From: an uncultured Planctomycetia bacterium
GTDB taxonomy: Bacteria; Planctomycetota; Phycisphaerae; FEN-1346; JAACEH01
Direction of reading: 5' to 3'
Assembly: GCA_903929765.1 (NCBI GenBank)
Contig: CAIYVX010000094.1
Location: forward strand, 106,544 to 170,543
Length of the DNA: 64,000 nucleotides
Below are positions 46,548 to 54,693 of the stretch, in pieces (positions within the stretch are counted from its first letter, which is position 1; every line of letters starts with the position of its first letter). Position numbers and translations under genes: made by a program. A model generated the notes under the pieces. The model did no database searches and had not been told where the DNA came from. It was given only the letters and a program-made list of their open reading frames with translations.

Positions 46548-47639
46548 TTACATGACCAAGTTGAACACGTACCCGACGATCAGGATGCCCAAGGCTACGA
46601 TGCCGAAAAAGACCAAGATCAACTTCAGCGTCAGCACCTTGCGGAGAATGATCGCCTCCGGCAGCGACAGGGCGATGACCGACATCATAAACGCCAGCAC
46701 CGTGCCCAGAGCGGCGCCTTTTCCCAGCAGGGCCTGCACCACGGGGATGATACCGGCGGCGTTGGAGTACATGGGCACACCCAGGAGCACCGCCACAGGC
46801 ACCGCCCACCAGGTGTCCTTGCCCATGAACGAGGCCAGGAAGCCTTCGGGCACATAGCCGTGGATGCCCGCGCCGACGGCGATGCCCAGCGCGACGTAGA
46901 GCCAGACCTTGCCGACGATATCGCGGACCGCGTCCAGACCGAACCGGCCGCGCGCCACCCAGGTCACTCGCTCTTCCGCCGTGGCGGCGCCCACCGGGGT
47001 CTGGTAGACCCACGGTTCGACCCACTTCTCCAACTTCAACCGGCCGATGGTCCAGCCGGCAAGGATCGAGATGAGCAAGCCCGTACCCAGGTATAGGCCC
47101 GCGACCTTCCACCCGAACAGGCCGAACAACAACACCAGGGCCACCTCGTTGACCATCGGGGCGGACACCAGGAAAGAAAAGGTGACACCCAGCGGCACGC
47201 CGGTGGTCACGAAGCCGATAAAGAGCGGCACGGCCGAACAGGAACAAAACGGAGTCACCACGCCGAGCAGCGCCGCCAGCACGTTGCCCACTGATTCGCG
47301 ACGGCCGGCGAGCATGCGCCGTGTCCGCTCCGGCGTGAAGAACGAGCGGATCACACCTACGCCGAAAACCACCAGCACCAGGAGCATCAGCACCTTGGGT
47401 GTCTCAAAGATGAAGAACTCGATGGCCGCGCTCAGGTGCCGACCTTGTTCCAGGCCCAGAAGCGAGTAGGTCATCCAAGCGGCGATGGCGGCCAGGTTCC
47501 AGTACAGCAACCCCCAGCCCGCCAGGACCAGCAGGCCCAACAGCAGATAGCGTCCCAGGCCCGACCTGGCCTTCGCGGGCAGGTCGGCCGGTGTGGCGGC
47601 CGAGCAACAGGAACAGTTGGTTTTCTCAGCTTCCGTCAT
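46548..47639 (-). CDS. Permease of the ArsP/SO_0444 (DUF318) type
   Basis: Protein of 363 residues with an N-terminal CSCC motif (NCSCCSAATP) and about ten membrane helices. The family hallmark TPFCSCSAVPLF is near residue 130, followed by SFLVSAPMVNEVALVLL and LGVPMYSNAAGIIPVVQALL. ArsP exports trivalent organoarsenicals; SO_0444-type relatives are linked to metal efflux. The gene follows a CcdA-type protein by 4 bp and stands in an operon with ArsR and several thioredoxins, which favours an As/metal-thiol export role. Substrate is inferred, not shown. Confidence 0.87.
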   Translation of the reverse strand: MTEAEKTNCSCCSAATPADLPAKARSGLGRYLLLGLLVLAGWGLLYWNLAAIAAWMTYSLLGLEQGRHLSAAIEFFIFETPKVLMLLVLVVFGVGVIRSFFTPERTRRMLAGRRESVGNVLAALLGVVTPFCSCSAVPLFIGFVTTGVPLGVTFSFLVSAPMVNEVALVLLFGLFGWKVAGLYLGTGLLISILAGWTIGRLKLEKWVEPWVYQTPVGAATAEERVTWVARGRFGLDAVRDIVGKVWLYVALGIAVGAGIHGYVPEGFLASFMGKDTWWAVPVAVLLGVPMYSNAAGIIPVVQALLGKGAALGTVLAFMMSVIALSLPEAIILRKVLTLKLILVFFGIVALGILIVGYVFNLVM

Positions 47640-47643
47640 GGAA

Positions 47644-48339
47644 TTACGCCCGGTAAACGAGATAGAGTCCGCCCGCGATGACCAGCAGGCCGCAGACCTT
47701 TTTCAGGACGATGGCCCCCTTGGATTGCTCGTTCCAGTTGAGCCACTTCTGCACCAGTTCGGTGCAGGTGCCGGCCACGACGATCACCGAGCAATGGCCC
47801 AACCCATAAGCGGCCAGGAGCAGCGCGCCGTAGGCTGCGCTCGTGGCGGCCAGCTTGAAGGTTACGCCGAGCATGGGAGCCATGAAAGCGAAGGTGCACG
47901 GTCCGAGGGCGATGCCGAAGACCAGGCCCAGGATCAGGGCCGCCAGCAGGCCCTTGCGTTTCATCTTGACCTGGCCGGGGCCGGACCAGGGCGCGGGGAT
48001 AACGTCCAGCAGGAGGAGCCCGACGACAAAGAAGATAACGGCGACGAAGTAGCTGCCATAGGCGCCCACGTCGCCCATCAGGCGGCCGGCTGCCGCCGTC
48101 AACGCCCCGATGGCGGCGATGGTCGTCAGGATGCCCAGGGCAAACAGAGCCGAGATGGCAAAGGCCCGCCGCATGGACATGCGGCCCTGCTGGTCGATGA
48201 AGCCGACGATCAGCGGGATGCTGGCGAGGTGACAGGGACTGAGGACGATGCTCAGGATGCCCCAGACGAAGGCTGCGCCCAGGGCCACCGCCGGTGTGCC
48301 CTCGACCGCGTGCGTCAGAGTGGTGAAAAGCTGGTCCAC
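47644..48339 (-). CDS. CcdA-type transmembrane thiol:disulfide carrier
   Basis: Protein of 231 residues with about six membrane helices. Two conserved membrane Cys are seen in SIVLSPCHLASIPLIVGF and in IALGPCTFAFMAPMLGV, the CcdA/DsbD-beta pattern for moving electrons from cytoplasmic thioredoxin to periplasmic partners. No cytochrome c assembly genes are near, but adjacent periplasmic thioredoxins make likely partners. The stop of the upstream thioredoxin gene is 2 bp away, and the permease gene starts 4 bp after the stop. Confidence 0.85.
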   Translation of the reverse strand: MDQLFTTLTHAVEGTPAVALGAAFVWGILSIVLSPCHLASIPLIVGFIDQQGRMSMRRAFAISALFALGILTTIAAIGALTAAAGRLMGDVGAYGSYFVAVIFFVVGLLLLDVIPAPWSGPGQVKMKRKGLLAALILGLVFGIALGPCTFAFMAPMLGVTFKLAATSAAYGALLLAAYGLGHCSVIVVAGTCTELVQKWLNWNEQSKGAIVLKKVCGLLVIAGGLYLVYRA

Positions 48340-48341
48340 GG

Positions 48342-49298
48342 TTACTTCACCCCCAACTCGGCCAGTTTCTTCTCCATCTGATCCTGGGGGAAAAAGCCCA
48401 TGTGCCGGAAGACCTCTTTACCGTCCTTGTCGAAGAAGACCTGCACCGGGATCGACTGAACGTTGTAGCGCGCCGCCAGAATCGGCTGCTCGCGAACATG
48501 CACAAATGCCACGCTGGCCTGGCCCGCGAACTTCTTCTTCAGGGCGGCCAGCACCGGGGCCATCAGGTCGCAAGCCTGGCAGCCGGACGCCCCGAAATCC
48601 ACCACCGACGGCGTGCCGCTCTGGCGGGCTTTGTCCACCGGGTTGTCCCCGGCCAGCGCCAATTGCTCCCTGGCCCACGAGGCCGCGACCTCGATGACCG
48701 TTCTCTGGCCAAGCGTCTCGACATACCTGGCGACCGCCTGCTGTTGTTTCTCCTGGAGCAGGAACTGGCTGATCTGCGGCTTGACCTGCTCCAGCGTAGC
48801 CCCACCGAGTGTGGCCTGGTTGTTCCTGTAGTAATCGGCGCTCTCGTCGTCGCTCACCTTGACCGGCCCGGCGACCGCCTTCAGATAGCGGCTGACAAGT
48901 TTCTGCTCAGGTATCTGGCTGATGTCTTCGTGGGTCTGAGCGGCCTCGGCCCTGGCCGCCCGGAGCAGGAGCTTTTTCGCGGCCAACTGTTCCAGAACGA
49001 AAAACCTGTTTTTCTTGAGCTGCTCCTGGGTGTCCTTGGGGGCGTGGGCAATCTCGTCGGCCAAGTCCTTCTCGGGGATCGTCAGTTCCCCGGCCTGGAG
49101 CAGCGTGCCCTTGGGCAACTCCGCCAAGCGTGCAAAGGTCAGGCTGCCCGACGCCAAGCCCGCCTGGGTGTCGCAGACGAAGACGGGTTTCTTGGCGGCC
49201 ACTGCGGTTGCGGCCGACTGCGCCGCGCTGGAAGACTGGCCCACGGCCGCCGAGGCCAGGACCAGGACCAGCAGAATGGTCAGACCCGGAGTCTTCAT
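48342..49298 (-). CDS. Secreted thioredoxin-fold protein with SurA-like N-terminal region
   Basis: ATG 49298 overlaps the upstream stop by 4 bp. 318 residues. A signal peptide is seen (MKTPGLTILLVLVLASAAVG). Residues 50-190 are helical, with ETIPEKDLAD-type and QEQLKKNRFFVLEQLAAKKLLL segments like the chaperone part of peptidyl-prolyl isomerases of the SurA/PrsA group. A thioredoxin domain is at about 220-318: VVDFGASGCQACDLMAPVLAALK with CxxC, then VQSIPVQVFFDKDGKEVFR. Probably periplasmic disulfide exchange using electrons from the adjoining CcdA protein. Confidence 0.8.
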   Translation of the reverse strand: MKTPGLTILLVLVLASAAVGQSSSAAQSAATAVAAKKPVFVCDTQAGLASGSLTFARLAELPKGTLLQAGELTIPEKDLADEIAHAPKDTQEQLKKNRFFVLEQLAAKKLLLRAARAEAAQTHEDISQIPEQKLVSRYLKAVAGPVKVSDDESADYYRNNQATLGGATLEQVKPQISQFLLQEKQQQAVARYVETLGQRTVIEVAASWAREQLALAGDNPVDKARQSGTPSVVDFGASGCQACDLMAPVLAALKKKFAGQASVAFVHVREQPILAARYNVQSIPVQVFFDKDGKEVFRHMGFFPQDQMEKKLAELGVK

Positions 49299-49873
49299 TG
49301 GCCCGCTCCCCCCAGGTCGATGCCCAGTGCTTTCCATTTCGCCAGGATGTCCTCTTTCGAGATGAAGCCCTGGTGACGGAACTGCTCGTGGCCGGCGGCG
49401 TCGAAGAAAATCTGCGTCGGAATCAGTTGGATGTGGTATGGCGCCGCCGCCTCGGGGGTGGCGTTCACGTCGATGAACTCGACTTGGAGCCGCCCGGCGT
49501 AGTCTTTTTTCAACTCTTCCAGAATCGGCGTCAGCATTTTGCAGGGCACGCACGAGGTCGAACCCAGGTCCACCAGGCGCGGCAGGCCCGTGGCCGGCAT
49601 CGTAACGGCGGCCGACGTGCCGCCGGCTGACGGCTTGCCCTTCTTCATCAGCAGCGTGGCCCCGACGGCCGCCACCAGGGCGACGACAATGGCGACCTTG
49701 ATTACCTTGCCCATTCCGACTGTCCCTTCCTTTCTCCACTTCGACCAGCCCCAGCGAACGGCCAGCCACGCACCGAACACGAGGGCCACCAGCACCGCGA
49801 CGTTGCCGCCGTCGCCGCCGGACCCGCTGCCACCTCCACTACAAGGGCACTGACCGAGCATCTCGTGCAGCAT
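49295..49873 (-). CDS. Membrane-anchored thioredoxin-like protein
   Basis: ATG 49873 has AGGA and CAGG before it; an internal ATG at 49714 with GGAAGGGACAG is an alternative start giving a 139-residue form. Full form 192 residues: a Gly-rich N-terminus (CPCSGGGSGSGGDGG), a membrane segment (VAVLVALVFGAWLAV), a second (VIKVAIVVALVAAVGATLL), then thioredoxin: PRLVDLGSTSCVPCKMLTPIL with CxxC, FIDVN, and IQLIPTQIFFDAAG with cis-Pro. Possibly two short genes fused. It lies between two other thioredoxin genes of the operon. Confidence 0.78.
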   Translation of the reverse strand: MLHEMLGQCPCSGGGSGSGGDGGNVAVLVALVFGAWLAVRWGWSKWRKEGTVGMGKVIKVAIVVALVAAVGATLLMKKGKPSAGGTSAAVTMPATGLPRLVDLGSTSCVPCKMLTPILEELKKDYAGRLQVEFIDVNATPEAAAPYHIQLIPTQIFFDAAGHEQFRHQGFISKEDILAKWKALGIDLGGAGQ

Positions 49874-49882
49874 CCTGTATTC

Positions 49883-50311
49883 CTACTTTCGCCCGGCGGC
49901 CGCCGGGGCAGCCAGGTCAACTCCCAGGTCTTTCCACTTGGCCACGATGTCTTTCTCGGAATAGACGCCGGTATGCCGGTAAAGCTCCTTGCCCGAGGCA
50001 CTGATGAAAATCTGCGTTGGAATGAGTTGGACGTCAAACGGCTTGGCCACGTCAGGCTGCTCGTTTACGTTGATAAACTCAATCTGGAGCCGCCCCGGAT
50101 AGTCCCGCTTCAAGTCCTCCAGGACCCCGGCCATTACTTTGCAGGGCACACAGGCCGTGGCCCCCAGGTCCACCAAGCGTGGCAGCCTGCTTGGCGCGTA
50201 GGTCACGTTCGACCTGGCGACCGGCTGACAACCTGTGCTCATGGCCGTCGCCGCCAGCGCCACCACCAGCAGAACGCACACTCCAACACTTCCGGTCAGC
50301 GGATTCCTCAT
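49883..50311 (-). CDS. Thioredoxin-like lipoprotein
   Basis: Protein of 142 residues. N-terminal signal with a lipobox-like end (VALAATAMSTGCQP, Cys28), suggesting membrane anchoring outside the cytoplasm. Thioredoxin domain: PRLVDLGATACVPCKVMAGVL with CxxC, EFINVNEQP, and VQLIPTQIFISASGKELYRH with cis-Pro. It closely resembles the next protein (49295-49873), so the pair probably arose by duplication. It may reduce or oxidise partner cysteines delivered by CcdA. Confidence 0.84.
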   Translation of the reverse strand: MRNPLTGSVGVCVLLVVALAATAMSTGCQPVARSNVTYAPSRLPRLVDLGATACVPCKVMAGVLEDLKRDYPGRLQIEFINVNEQPDVAKPFDVQLIPTQIFISASGKELYRHTGVYSEKDIVAKWKDLGVDLAAPAAAGRK

Positions 50312-50332
50312 AGCTTCTCCTTTTCGCGGGCC

Positions 50333-50566
50333 TTATTTCAGCAATGTTTTGACCGCCTCAACATCCGGCACCTTACCGACGACCTTCACCTGGCCGTCCA
50401 CGACAAGGGCCGGTGTCGCCATCACGCCGAAGGCCATGATCTGGCGGATGTCCGTGACTTTCTCAATGGTGTAGTCAATGCTCAGAGCCTTGGCCGCCGC
50501 CTCGGTGTTCTCCGCCAGCTTCTTACACTTGGGGCAACCCGGCCCCAGAACCTGTAGCTTCTTCAT
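50333..50566 (-). CDS. Small thioredoxin/glutaredoxin-like protein (TM0996/MTH895 type)
   Basis: ATG 50566 follows AAGGAGT. 77 residues, the usual size for this family: KKLQVLGPGCPKCKKLAENT with CPKC, then IEKVTDIRQIMAFGVMATPALVVDGQVKVVGKVP. Cytoplasmic; often found beside ArsR and permease genes, where it may supply reductant. It lies between the DGC-type gene and the lipoprotein thioredoxin. Confidence 0.9.
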   Translation of the reverse strand: MKKLQVLGPGCPKCKKLAENTEAAAKALSIDYTIEKVTDIRQIMAFGVMATPALVVDGQVKVVGKVPDVEAVKTLLK

Positions 50567-50589
50567 GCCCAACGACTCCTTCCGCAAGA

Positions 50590-50973
50590 TCAGGCCCCGG
50601 CGAGAACCTCGCGAGCCTTGGTCACCACCTGGTCTACCTGCTCCTTGGTGCAACGGACACCTTTGACCTTCTCGATGCCCAGGTCGGTCACCTTGACATA
50701 CTTGTAGTTGGTGAGGCCCGCCTTCTCGAAGACCTTCTTGGCGCAGTCCATTGGGCAGCCGTCGATGACCAGGTTAACATCGGCGTCCCTGGCCGTCTGG
50801 ACCATGCCTGGGATGCCCGCGCCGATGCCCGCCAGGCAGAACATCGTGCCCGCGCCACCGAACATCAATTCGCGCGCCGCCCGGTCGGCGATCTCGGCCA
50901 CGTTGGCCCCGCCCGAGCAGGCGTAAAGCAATACCGTCTTCTTCTTGCCACTTCCACAGGTGCAGTCAGCCAT
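50590..50973 (-). CDS. Putative zinc-binding DGC-type protein
   Basis: Start at ATG 50973. 127 residues. Cys-rich landmarks: DCTCGSGKKK, LLYACSGGANVAEIADRAARE, MFCLAGIGAG, and VIDGCPMDCAKKVFEKAG (the DGC motif). These are the marks of the DGC-domain family, annotated as putative zinc-binding proteins. Cytoplasmic. It follows the ArsR gene by 80 bp in the same operon and may hold the metal that the regulator senses; that link is inference. Confidence 0.88.
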   Translation of the reverse strand: MADCTCGSGKKKTVLLYACSGGANVAEIADRAARELMFGGAGTMFCLAGIGAGIPGMVQTARDADVNLVIDGCPMDCAKKVFEKAGLTNYKYVKVTDLGIEKVKGVRCTKEQVDQVVTKAREVLAGA

Positions 50974-51053
50974 CGTCGTGCCCTTTCGTCTGGTGCGGTC
51001 CACGCGGCCGTGAGGCAACGTCGTTATGCGGCGTCTCCGTGCGGCGCCCGCCC

Positions 51054-51380
51054 TCACAGTCGCTGAAGAACCGCCTTCGTTTCCTGGCAGTGTTCCCGCA
51101 GCACGTCGGTGACGCAGGAAAGAAACTTCAGGATGCACGGCGTCCGCAACGAGTAGATCACCTTCAGGCCATCCTTGCGGCACTCAACCACGCCGGACTT
51201 CAGCAGCACCGCCAGGTGCCGCGAAACGTTCGACCGCTCGGCCCCGACGTGGTCCGTAATGTCACAGACGCACTGTTCCCCGTCGCTCAGGTAGTCGATG
51301 ATCGCCAGCCGGATCGGATGGCCGACCGCCTGGATGATCTCGGCCTTCATCTCGTAGAGCCGTAGATCTTTGTCCTTCAT
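51054..51380 (-). CDS. arsR: ArsR/SmtB family transcriptional regulator with CVC metal site
   Basis: Protein of 108 residues. Winged HTH: AVGHPIRLAIIDYLSDGEQCVCDITDHVGAERSNVSRHLAVLLKSGVV, then YSLRTPCILKFLSC. ECVCD-type cysteines (QCVCDI) match the As(III)/metal-sensing site of classical ArsR. First gene of the minus-strand operon leading to the thioredoxins, CcdA and permease. A perfect inverted repeat stands 34 bp upstream of the start, so autorepression is likely. Confidence 0.93.
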   Translation of the reverse strand: MKDKDLRLYEMKAEIIQAVGHPIRLAIIDYLSDGEQCVCDITDHVGAERSNVSRHLAVLLKSGVVECRKDGLKVIYSLRTPCILKFLSCVTDVLREHCQETKAVLQRL

Positions 51381-51413
51381 GGGTTACTCCTCGGCCTCGA
51401 TATTAGGTGAGTA

Positions 51414-51438
51414 CACAATCACATAGTAACTGATTGTG
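51414..51438. promoter_or_regulatory. Inverted repeat CACAATCA-N9-TGATTGTG, candidate ArsR operator
   Basis: A perfect 8-bp inverted repeat with a 9-nt spacer, 34 bp before the arsR start. Size and location fit an ArsR-type operator over the promoter. Confidence 0.75.
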
Positions 51439-51497
51439 GCGCGATGTCAATAGCAAAGTCGGCGTTTGGGCCACGGCAAGGGACACGCTGTTATCGT

Positions 51498-52559
51498 TCA
51501 GCCAGATGACCTGGCCGATTCGAGTGTCAAGGGGGTTGTTGTGCCGTCGCCGCGGCGCAGCGCCGTGAATCCTGCTTCGTAGAGCATCTTCCGGCAGGTC
51601 GCCAGGTCGAGCCCACGGTGGCCGCTCGTGTCGCTCTCGGTGTCGCGGGGATTGGCCCCCGTCTCGGCGTACACCACGTTCGCGCCAGAGGTCAGGCCGA
51701 TCAGGTTGGGCTCGTGCACGGCGATGTTCTGTGTCTCGGCGCAGCCCAGGGCCGCCAGCGTGACCACAGCCACGACCTGGGCCAGCCGAAGTTCCGTGAT
51801 CTGCCCGCGTTCCGCGAGTGGGGAACCCGGTACATAGACACGTCGCATGGCGGCATGCTGAAAGCACCCATGCTCTACGCCAAGGAATAGCTGTTCCACC
51901 AGCTCTTCGGCGGAGTGCTCCGGGCCGATGGGCTCGCAACAGTAATAAAAATCCAGACCGCTCTGATGAATCACGCCAAAGGTGGCCTGGCGTGCCTCCG
52001 GCTTCAGGTCCGTATCGACCCCTTCCCTCAGGCGGCAGACGTGATAGACGCCTCTCACGCCGGCCGCCTTGAGTTCACGAGCCTGGGGCAGGTCGAAGTC
52101 GCCGATGTTCACCACGATCTGGGTATGAGAGGGAATCTCGCGTCGCACCAGCGCGACGGTGTCGAGCAGTTCCGCGAAACCAAATTCGTGCATCGTCATC
52201 AGGAACAGCGCGTACAGATCGCCGGCGCCGGCAAAGGCCAGGGCTTTGGCAATAATCTCCTCACGCGACAGCCGGCTCTCGGGGAACGTGGTATGCCCTT
52301 TGCCGAAGACACAGAAGCGGCAGTTGCCGGGGCATGGCGCGGTCGCCACGCCAATCTGTCCCAACAGCAGGGCTTCGTTATGAAAGCGCCGCCTGGAAGC
52401 GGCGTCGGCCACGGCGCGAATCAGGCCGGCCTCCGGCGAAGCCTCTCTAAAATTGAGCAGGTATTGGCAATCCGTCTTGGTGGCCGCTTCGCCCGCCAGA
52501 GCTTTACCAAGAATGTCTTGCAGCCGCGAGTCCTTGATGACGTTCGACGCCGTGATCAT
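51498..52559 (-). CDS. Radical SAM protein, BioB-like
   Basis: Protein of 353 residues. The 4Fe-4S motif CPGNCRFCVFG (CxxxCxxC) lies near residue 75, followed by GAGDLYALFLMTMHEFGFAELLDTVALV and an Elp3-like TIM barrel with VVNIGDFDLPQARELKAAGVRGVYHV. A DFYYCCEPIGPEHS stretch follows, and the C-terminal part, ATCRKMLYEAGF, resembles BioB/HydE/PylB-type enzymes. It is divergent from the sigma-54 activator gene and in front of the arsR promoter region. Substrate is unknown; the biotin or lipoyl cofactor genes that would specify BioB or LipA are absent. Confidence 0.85.
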   Translation of the reverse strand: MITASNVIKDSRLQDILGKALAGEAATKTDCQYLLNFREASPEAGLIRAVADAASRRRFHNEALLLGQIGVATAPCPGNCRFCVFGKGHTTFPESRLSREEIIAKALAFAGAGDLYALFLMTMHEFGFAELLDTVALVRREIPSHTQIVVNIGDFDLPQARELKAAGVRGVYHVCRLREGVDTDLKPEARQATFGVIHQSGLDFYYCCEPIGPEHSAEELVEQLFLGVEHGCFQHAAMRRVYVPGSPLAERGQITELRLAQVVAVVTLAALGCAETQNIAVHEPNLIGLTSGANVVYAETGANPRDTESDTSGHRGLDLATCRKMLYEAGFTALRRGDGTTTPLTLESARSSG

Positions 52560-52728
52560 TCCGTCGTTCCTCCCATGAATGATTTCATCCCTGGAGGTTC
52601 GCCATGGAAAGCTCTCCGGTATAGGATATAGTCCCCTAGTCTACCGCCGAACGGATGACTGTCAATCGTATTGGCGGTCACTGAGTTCCACTTCCGTCCC
52701 GCAGCGAAACGTGTTAGACTCCCACGTC

Positions 52729-54057
52729 ATGAAGCCTGACGTTCGTGACATCATCCTGGACTCGATTGCCGACGGCGTCTTTACGGTAGACGACCAGTGG
52801 CGGATTACGTCGTTCAACAGGGCGGCCGAACAGATCACCGGCGTCGGCCGTGACGAAGCCATCGGGCAGCGGTGCTGTGAGGTCTTCCGAGCCAGTATCT
52901 GCGAGAGTGATTGCGCGCTGAAGCAGACGCTCGCTACCGGCCGGCCCATCGGCAATAAGGCTGTCTACATCCTTAATGCCAACGGCCAGCGTATCCCCAT
53001 CAGCATCTCCACGGCCATCCTCAAGGACGCCAAGGGCAAGGTCATCGGCGGCGTCGAGACGTTCCGCGACCTGACGGTGGTTGAGGAATTGCGGAAGGAA
53101 CTGGCGGCCAAGTACACGTTTGCCGACATCGTCGGCCGCAGCCCCGCCATGCGCCGGTTGTTCGACATTCTGCCTGAGATTGCCGCCAGCGAGAGCACGG
53201 TGCTGATCGAGGGGCCCAGCGGCACCGGAAAGGAACTCTTCGCCCGGGCCATTCATGACCTGTCGCCGCGGGGCAAGAAGCCGTTTGTAGCTATCAATTG
53301 TGGCGCGCTGCCGGACACGCTGCTGGAGTCGGAACTGTTCGGTTACAAGGCGGGGGCTTTCACCGACGCCCGCCAGGACAAGCCGGGGCGATTCCAGTTG
53401 GCCGAAGGCGGGACGGTGTTTCTGGACGAGATTGGCGACATCTCGCCGGCCATGCAGTCGCGGCTGTTGCGGGTGCTCCAGGAACGTGTCTACGAGCCGC
53501 TCGGCTCCGTGGCGCCGCAACAGGCCGACGTGCGCATTTTGGCGGCCACCAATAAGAACCTGGCCCACCTGGTCAGCGAAGGCCGTTTCCGCGAGGACCT
53601 ATACTATCGCATTAACGTCATTCGTCTCGAACTGCCGGCGCTGCGCGACCGGCGCGAGGACATTCCACTGCTGGTCGATCACTTGGTGGCCAAGTTCAAC
53701 CGGCTGCGCGGCAAAGATGTGGCCGGCGTGGCCGAGGACGTGCTGGCCCTGCTGATGGAACACGACTGGCCGGGCAACATCCGCGAGTTAGAGAATGTCA
53801 TCGAACATGCCTTCGTACTCTGCCGCGGGGGCCTGATCCAGGTGAACCATCTGCCCCCGTCCCTGCGGCCAAAGGCTGCCGCCGGCGCCCGCTGGCGGCC
53901 GGGGATGACCTTGGAGGCGATGGAACGAGTGCTGATTGCCGATGCTGTGCGTCGTCACGGGGGAAACCGCAAGGCCGCGGCCGCCGAACTGGGCATCAAT
54001 CCGAGCACACTGTTCCGCAAAGTCAAAGCCCTGGGCATCGATCTGCCGGAGAAGTAG
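52729..54057 (+). CDS. Sigma-54-dependent transcriptional activator (PAS-AAA-Fis)
   Basis: From ATG 52729, 442 residues. PAS domain about 8-115 (DGVFTVDDQWRITSFNRAAEQITG, with a CESDCALK Cys pair). AAA+ domain about 130-360: IEGPSGTGKELFARAIH (Walker A), FGYKAGAFTDA (GAFTGA-loop variant with Asp), GGTVFLDEIGD (Walker B), and LYYRINVIRLELPALRDR. Fis HTH at the C-terminus: NRKAAAAELGINPSTLFRKVKALG. It lies directly upstream of a sigma-54 promoter and an enhancer-like dyad and probably activates the operon from 54250. The PAS Cys pair may sense redox or metal. Confidence 0.9.
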   Translation: MKPDVRDIILDSIADGVFTVDDQWRITSFNRAAEQITGVGRDEAIGQRCCEVFRASICESDCALKQTLATGRPIGNKAVYILNANGQRIPISISTAILKDAKGKVIGGVETFRDLTVVEELRKELAAKYTFADIVGRSPAMRRLFDILPEIAASESTVLIEGPSGTGKELFARAIHDLSPRGKKPFVAINCGALPDTLLESELFGYKAGAFTDARQDKPGRFQLAEGGTVFLDEIGDISPAMQSRLLRVLQERVYEPLGSVAPQQADVRILAATNKNLAHLVSEGRFREDLYYRINVIRLELPALRDRREDIPLLVDHLVAKFNRLRGKDVAGVAEDVLALLMEHDWPGNIRELENVIEHAFVLCRGGLIQVNHLPPSLRPKAAAGARWRPGMTLEAMERVLIADAVRRHGGNRKAAAAELGINPSTLFRKVKALGIDLPEK

Positions 54058-54089
54058 AAATCACCCCAAGTCGCTGAACGGCGAGGCCC

Positions 54090-54130
54090 GCATAATGCAA
54101 GTCGAGTGCATTTGTGCAGTTGCATTATGC
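54090..54130. promoter_or_regulatory. Enhancer-like dyad GCATAATGCAA...TTGCATTATGC
   Basis: A perfect 11-bp inverted repeat (54090-54100 and 54120-54130) with TGCATTTGTGCA inside the spacer. It lies about 92-132 bp upstream of the -24/-12 promoter, the usual place for an upstream activator site of a sigma-54 activator. Confidence 0.7.
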
Positions 54131-54221
54131 AATGGCAAGCCAAACTCTGCGCCCGCCACTAAGAACGCTAACAACTGCTTCTACAATGTGTTATACGATT
54201 TATGGTCCTTCTCGGCCCAAG

Positions 54222-54237
54222 TGGCACACTGCTTGCT
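54222..54237 (+). promoter_or_regulatory. Sigma-54 promoter (-24/-12)
   Basis: TGGCAC-N5-TTGCT (TGGCAC at 54222-54227, TTGCT at 54233-54237) matches the consensus TGGCAC-N5-TTGCA/T, with the GG and GC pairs correctly spaced. The expected transcription start is near 54248, two bases before ATG 54250. Confidence 0.88.
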
Positions 54238-54249
54238 CTATGAACAGCA

Positions 54250-54639
54250 ATGAGAATCGCCATCCCCACATGGTCGGAGCGTGTTTCTCCGGTGTTCGAC
54301 GAGGCCCGGACGGTGCTGCTCGTGGATATCGAAGACGGCCGCGAGACGTCGCGGCTGGAGACGTCTCTCAGCGAGGCGGAATCGGCCGAACGTGCCGCCA
54401 AGCTGGCCGGTCTGGGGGTGGCCTGTCTGATCTGCGGCGCGATTTCGCAGGAACTGGAAGCCAGAGTCAGTCAGGTTGGCATTGAAGTAATCCCACAGGT
54501 ATGCGGCCCGGTGAACGAGGTGCTCAGTGCCTATCTCCGGGGCGCGATCCAAGAGCCGAATTTCGCCATGCCCGGATGTCGGCACTGTTGCCGAAATCAA
54601 CGTGGGCGGGGAGGCCGTTGGCGAGGCGGCCGCAGGTAA
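54250..54639 (+). CDS. NifX/NifB-type iron-molybdenum cofactor-like protein, first of operon
   Basis: Protein of 129 residues: MRIAIPTWSERVSPVFDEA start, the fold of NifX/NafY/NifB C-terminal domains, and GLGVACLICGAIS near the middle. A Cys/His-rich tail, FAMPGCRHCCRNQRGRG, is present. There is no Shine-Dalgarno sequence, and the sigma-54 promoter would start transcription about 2 nt before the ATG, so the message is probably leaderless. NifX-like proteins carry Fe-S or metal clusters; no nitrogenase genes are visible, so this belongs to a nitrogenase-independent cofactor system. Confidence 0.87.
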   Translation: MRIAIPTWSERVSPVFDEARTVLLVDIEDGRETSRLETSLSEAESAERAAKLAGLGVACLICGAISQELEARVSQVGIEVIPQVCGPVNEVLSAYLRGAIQEPNFAMPGCRHCCRNQRGRGGRWRGGRR

Positions 54640-54693
54640 CTTACTTAGGGTGCGGGGCAGACTCCCCGCAAATCAGAAAGAGGAGAGGTAATT

